DNA of 9,154 nucleotides from Paracoccaceae bacterium (GTDB lineage: Bacteria > Pseudomonadota > Alphaproteobacteria > Rhodobacterales > Rhodobacteraceae): contig DLZA01000206.1 of assembly GCA_003447515.1 (NCBI GenBank), forward strand, positions 1-9,154, in the 5' to 3' direction. Below are positions 5,906-9,154 of the stretch, in pieces. Below the pieces are notes generated by a model. That model saw nothing but the letters and a program-made list of their open reading frames with translations. It searched no databases and was not told where the DNA came from. A program made the position numbers and the translations under genes. How positions within the stretch are numbered: the first letter of the stretch is position 1; each line of letters starts with the position of its first letter.

Positions 5906-7075
5906 ATGAACACAACAATAAAATCAGCCGCCACTGCAACTGCACTGTCTATAATGATGGCAACTTCCTCGTTGGCCGATGACCTTAAGATTGGCATGGT
6001 TGTCACGCTGTCAGGGCCGCCTGCTGCACTTGGCCAGCAAATCGTTGATGGATTTCAACTAGCGCTCGACCAAAAGCGAGGTATGCTTGGCGGCCAGTCC
6101 GTTGAGCTTATCGTCGAAGACGATGAATTGAAGCCTGACGTGGCACTTTTGAAAGCCACCTCACTCGTCGAACGTGAAGAAGTTGACTTCGTCGTTGGCA
6201 CAGTATTTTCGAATATGCTGCAGGCGATCTTTAAACCGATTGTGCAGAGCGAAACTTTCCTGATTAGCCCAAATGCTGGGCCGTCGACCTTCGCGGGTAA
6301 AAACTGTAATCCTTTCTTTTTCGTAACATCTTATCAGAATAATCAAAATGCTGAAGTTAGCGGTATGGTGGCGAATAAAGAAGGCTTCAAAAACGTCTTT
6401 GTAATGGCGCCAAATTACCAGGCGGGGCGCGACAACGTAAAGGGATTTAATCAGACCTTTAAAGGCACAGTTACTGACGAGGTCTTTACTCCACTTGGGC
6501 ATCAGGATTTTTCAGCAGAGCTTGCGCGCATGTCTACATCGGGCGCAGACGCAGTCTTTACTTTCATGCCGGGCGGCATGGGCGTGCGCCTGGTTGGCCA
6601 GTTTGATGGGGCTGGTTTGAAGGATAGTATGAAGTTTATGTCGGTTTTTACTACAGATGAAACCACGCTGCCAGGCCAGAAAGACGCCGCTGTGGGCTTC
6701 CTTGCCGCGGGAAACTGGGCGCCTGATATGCTTAACGAAGCTAACAAAGCGTTTGCATCGGCCTTTGAGAAAAAATACGGATATATCCCGGGGGGATATG
6801 CGATGCAGGCTTATGATACGGCAAACCTGATTGACAGCGCTATTACCAAGACTGGTGGTGCAACCGATGACAAGGACGCACTTCGTGCAGCGCTTAGGGA
6901 AGCAGACTTCACCTCGGTTCGTGGCGATTTCTCATTCAACAACAACCATTATCCCGTGCAAAACTTTCACGCCCTCAAGGTGGTGAAGCGCGACGATGGC
7001 AAATTCCATACCTCTTTCGTTCGCACAATCGTTGAGGATTATAAAGACAGCTTCGCAGGTGATTGCCGCATGTAA
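5906..7075 (+). CDS. Periplasmic substrate-binding protein of a LivK-type ABC importer
   Basis: This 389-residue protein is the periplasmic receptor of a branched-chain-amino-acid-type (HAAT) ABC importer. A Sec-type signal peptide is visible: Lys6, a hydrophobic Ala-rich core and a likely cleavage after SLA (residues 22-24). The mature part begins DDLKIGMVVTLSGPPAALG, typical of type I periplasmic binding proteins. Later family-like stretches include APNYQAGRDNVKGF, FMPGGMG, AMQAYDTANLID and VRGDFSFNNNHYPVQNF. These resemble the subgroup associated with aromatic-acid degradation clusters rather than classic leucine-binding protein; this is recollection of the family, not a search result. The gene follows the monooxygenase after an 81-base gap and precedes both permeases, so the importer probably supplies the substrate of the neighbouring oxygenases. 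An alternative upstream ATG at 5888 would add MTRRRV. Confidence 0.92.
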   Translation: MNTTIKSAATATALSIMMATSSLADDLKIGMVVTLSGPPAALGQQIVDGFQLALDQKRGMLGGQSVELIVEDDELKPDVALLKATSLVEREEVDFVVGTVFSNMLQAIFKPIVQSETFLISPNAGPSTFAGKNCNPFFFVTSYQNNQNAEVSGMVANKEGFKNVFVMAPNYQAGRDNVKGFNQTFKGTVTDEVFTPLGHQDFSAELARMSTSGADAVFTFMPGGMGVRLVGQFDGAGLKDSMKFMSVFTTDETTLPGQKDAAVGFLAAGNWAPDMLNEANKAFASAFEKKYGYIPGGYAMQAYDTANLIDSAITKTGGATDDKDALRAALREADFTSVRGDFSFNNNHYPVQNFHALKVVKRDDGKFHTSFVRTIVEDYKDSFAGDCRM

Positions 7076-7084
7076 TAAAAGGTG

Positions 7085-7107
7085 AGCCCCGGCTAAGTGC
7101 TGGGGCT
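7085..7107 (+). terminator. Stem-loop between the binding-protein and permease genes
   Basis: AGCCCCGGC (7085-7093) pairs with GCTGGGGCT (7099-7107) through nine pairs including one G-U, with a five-base TAAGT loop. It lies 9 bases after the binding-protein stop and 14 bases before the permease ATG. Only a short interrupted T-rich tract follows, so it is better seen as a partial terminator or an mRNA-stabilising 3' structure than a full stop. Such structures are known to raise the amount of binding protein relative to the permeases in ABC importer operons. Confidence 0.65.
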
Positions 7108-7121
7108 TATTCCAAGTAACC

Positions 7122-8048
7122 ATGTCTTTCACACTTTTTCTTATTCTCTGCTTGAATGGGCTGCAATACGGGCTTCTTTTGTTTCTTATTGCGGCCGGGT
7201 TGACGCTCGTCTTCGGAGTGATGGGATTCATTAACCTTGCCCATGGCGTACAATATATGGTTGGAGCCTATCTAATTTTTGCGTTCACAGCGCTGACAGG
7301 GAATTTCTGGTCCGCCTTGATCCTGTCGCTCGTCATGGCGCTCTTGATCGGATTGCTTCTTGAATACGCGGTATTTCGACATCTTTATGAGCGAAGCCAT
7401 TTGGACCAAGTGCTTGCAACATTCGGGATTATCATTTTCCTCAACGAATTGGCAAAGGTTTTGTTTGGCCCAGCAACGCTCACGATTGCCACTCCTGAGA
7501 TTTTGTCTGGGTCGATCCAACTGACTGAGCAACTTCGCTATCCGGTCTATCGGTTGGCGACGATTGGTGTTGGCCTTGCTATGGCTATCGCGCTATTTTT
7601 AACGATCAGCTACACGCGGACTGGCATGCTGATCCGCGCAGGGTCGACCACACCTGAAATGGTCGCCGCGCTTGGCGTCAATATAAAACAGTTGTTCCGC
7701 ATCGTTTTTGGAGTTGGCGCGATGCTAGCCGGTTTTGCCGGAATCATTGCTGCGCCAATCTTCGCAATTGAGCCTGGCATGGGTGATAATATCCTGATTA
7801 TTGCATTCGTGGTAATTATCATTGGGGGTGTTGGCTCCATAAGTGGCGCTTTTGTTGCAGCGATTCTCGTTGGGCTGATAGATACGCTCGGGCGTAGTCT
7901 TGCGACTGAGCTTTTATCCTTCGTATTTGATTCATCGGTGGCCAATCAGATTGGTCCCGCACTAGCTTCGATGCTGATTTATATCCTTATGGCAGCTATA
8001 CTCGTCTTCCGGCCTAAGGGGCTTCTGCCGGCAAAAGGGGCCTCTTGA
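7122..8048 (+). CDS. LivH-type inner-membrane permease of the ABC importer
   Basis: This 308-residue, strongly hydrophobic protein is one of the two permease subunits of a branched-chain-amino-acid-type importer. It opens LCLNGLQYGLLLFLIAAGLT followed by LVFGVMGFINLAHGVQYMVGA, the classic LivH start, and shows about eight further or partial membrane segments. The cytoplasmic coupling region that meets the ATPases is the segment near ALGVNIKQLFRIVFGVGAMLAGFAG. No clear Shine-Dalgarno sequence precedes the ATG; together with the upstream hairpin this suggests lower output than the binding protein. It overlaps the next gene by one base (TGATG). It should form a heterodimer with the following permease. 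The transported compound may be aromatic, judging from the operon, not from this protein. Confidence 0.93.
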   Translation: MSFTLFLILCLNGLQYGLLLFLIAAGLTLVFGVMGFINLAHGVQYMVGAYLIFAFTALTGNFWSALILSLVMALLIGLLLEYAVFRHLYERSHLDQVLATFGIIIFLNELAKVLFGPATLTIATPEILSGSIQLTEQLRYPVYRLATIGVGLAMAIALFLTISYTRTGMLIRAGSTTPEMVAALGVNIKQLFRIVFGVGAMLAGFAGIIAAPIFAIEPGMGDNILIIAFVVIIIGGVGSISGAFVAAILVGLIDTLGRSLATELLSFVFDSSVANQIGPALASMLIYILMAAILVFRPKGLLPAKGAS

Positions 8049-8992
8049 TGGACCGTGGTGTTCTCATCGGTGGCATCATCTTTGGGCTTTTGCTGGCAAT
8101 GCCGGTAATTTTACCAATTGTTGGCGCCAATTACCTGTCCGGTCTTCTGATCAAGGCGATGCTGTTGGCTATTGCGGCGCTCTCACTAGATCTCATCATC
8201 GGGCATGGCGGCATGGTCAGCCTTGGCCACGCGGCCTTCATCGGTATTGGTGCCTATGCTACGGCCATTAGTCTAGAAAATGGAATTGAAGAAATACTGC
8301 TTCTTTTCCTCATAGCACTGGGCGCAACCGCAAGCATTGCTTTGGTGACAGGGGTATTGGCGCTTCGTACCAGCGGGGTATACTTCTTGATGATTACGCT
8401 TGCCTTCGGGCAGATGACTTTCTTCACGCTTACCTCGCTAGCAGCCTATGGCGGTGATGATGGGCTAACGCTGTGGTCGCTTGCCACACTATTTGGGAGC
8501 GATATAGTACAGGAAGGCGAAGGTCTTTATTTCTTCGTTCTTGTGATCTTGATTTTTACGTGGATTGGAGTGTGGCGTATAAGCCGGTCTCGTTTTGGCC
8601 GTGTACTAAAGGCTGCGCGGGATAATCCAAAGCGGGCAGAGGTAATGGGCTACCCCGTAGCGCGCTATCAGCTTATTGCCTATGTGATTGCGGCGTGTAT
8701 CGCGGGCATTTCTGGATTGCTGCTGGTGCAATATGCTGAATTCGTCAGTCCCTCAATCGCCGCTTGGCAGCGCTCGGGAGATCTGATTGTCGCGATTGTT
8801 CTGGGTGGACTTGGGTCCAGAAACGGCGCCATCCTTGGTGCGTTCTTTATCGTCATTATGGAGGAATTCCTGAGTTCGATCTTTCATGAATGGCGGCTAA
8901 TCTATGGTCCACTTTTAGTGCTGCTTGTTCTTTATGCTAAGGGGGGATTGAGCGATCTTATTCTGCCCAAATCCAGCGGGGGCGGGGCGTAA
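8048..8992 (+). CDS. LivM-type inner-membrane permease of the ABC importer
   Basis: This 314-residue multi-pass membrane protein is the second permease subunit. The LivM-like signature LSLDLIIGHGGMVSLGHAAF is followed by IGIGAYA near residues 45-75, and the cytoplasmic coupling region reads AARDNPKRAEVMGYPVARYQ in the second half. GGLGSRNGAILGAFF is the usual near-C-terminal segment. I chose the ATG at 8048, which overlaps the LivH-type stop codon by one base and has AAGGGG (8035-8040) at a 7-base spacing; a TTG directly before it at 8045 is in frame but adds only one residue. The length is typical and no truncation is seen. Confidence 0.93.
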   Translation: MDRGVLIGGIIFGLLLAMPVILPIVGANYLSGLLIKAMLLAIAALSLDLIIGHGGMVSLGHAAFIGIGAYATAISLENGIEEILLLFLIALGATASIALVTGVLALRTSGVYFLMITLAFGQMTFFTLTSLAAYGGDDGLTLWSLATLFGSDIVQEGEGLYFFVLVILIFTWIGVWRISRSRFGRVLKAARDNPKRAEVMGYPVARYQLIAYVIAACIAGISGLLLVQYAEFVSPSIAAWQRSGDLIVAIVLGGLGSRNGAILGAFFIVIMEEFLSSIFHEWRLIYGPLLVLLVLYAKGGLSDLILPKSSGGGA

Positions 8993-8995
8993 CTA

Positions 8996-9154
8996 ATGCT
9001 TGCGATTGAAAACCTGAATAAATCCTTTGGTGCGTTGCAGGTCAGCCATAATATCTCGCTGACAGTGGCTCCGGGGCAATGCCACGCCGTAATAGGCCCA
9101 AATGGTGCGGGAAAAACTACGCTGATTCATCAAATTTCGGGTGTTCTGCTGCAA
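8996..9154 (+). CDS. LivG-type ABC importer ATPase, N-terminal part cut by the window edge
   Basis: The first 53 codons of an ATP-binding subunit are present, starting 3 bases after the LivM-type stop. The protein begins MLAIENLNKSFGALQVSHN, where the aromatic A-loop position is Phe11, and has the Walker A motif GPNGAGKTT at residues 34-42. The segment SGVLL follows where LivG proteins usually have TG(F/L) and lengthen into the family-specific insert. The Walker B, signature and switch motifs lie outside the window. Order after the LivH- and LivM-type genes makes LivG the expected identity, with a LivF-type partner probably beyond the edge. Confidence 0.9.
   Translation, partial: MLAIENLNKSFGALQVSHNISLTVAPGQCHAVIGPNGAGKTTLIHQISGVLLQ

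Overview
The window looks like part of a catabolic gene cluster from a Gram-negative proteobacterium, most likely an alphaproteobacterium of marine or soil type. The basis is the gene style (LivK/H/M/G-type ABC importer, class A and class B flavoprotein monooxygenases, AraC regulator), the moderate GC content and the short Shine-Dalgarno-led operons. Assignment below class is not possible from the sequence alone.

Layout: (1) Positions 1-86 may hold the last residues of a plus-strand gene entering from the left. (2) Positions 2874 down to 101 form a tightly packed minus-strand operon: a small cupin, a class B FMO-like flavoprotein and a kynurenine-formamidase-like alpha/beta hydrolase, with gaps of 14 and 6 bases. 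(3) A 139-base divergent region separates this operon from an AraC-family regulator on the plus strand (3014-3991). (4) After a 132-base leader comes a plus-strand operon: a second cupin paralogous to the first, a class A FAD monooxygenase of the PhzS-like group 3 bases downstream, then a periplasmic substrate-binding protein, two LivH/LivM-type permeases and the start of a LivG-type ATPase that runs off the right edge.

Working model (inference): the ABC importer brings in an aromatic or heteroaromatic compound. The two flavin monooxygenases hydroxylate it or a derivative, one or both cupins act as metal-dependent dioxygenases or isomerases on the oxygenated product, and the alpha/beta hydrolase cleaves a resulting amide or ester. 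The AraC protein, lying between the two operons, is the obvious candidate inducer-responsive activator. The substrate cannot be named from sequence.

The most unusual points are that a 'small cupin followed directly by a flavin monooxygenase' unit occurs twice on either side of one regulator with different monooxygenase classes, and that the leaders just upstream of the two cupin genes share a short conserved block (ATAACA, then GAACGGA). No tRNA, rRNA, CRISPR array, insertion sequence or complete mobile element was recognised.
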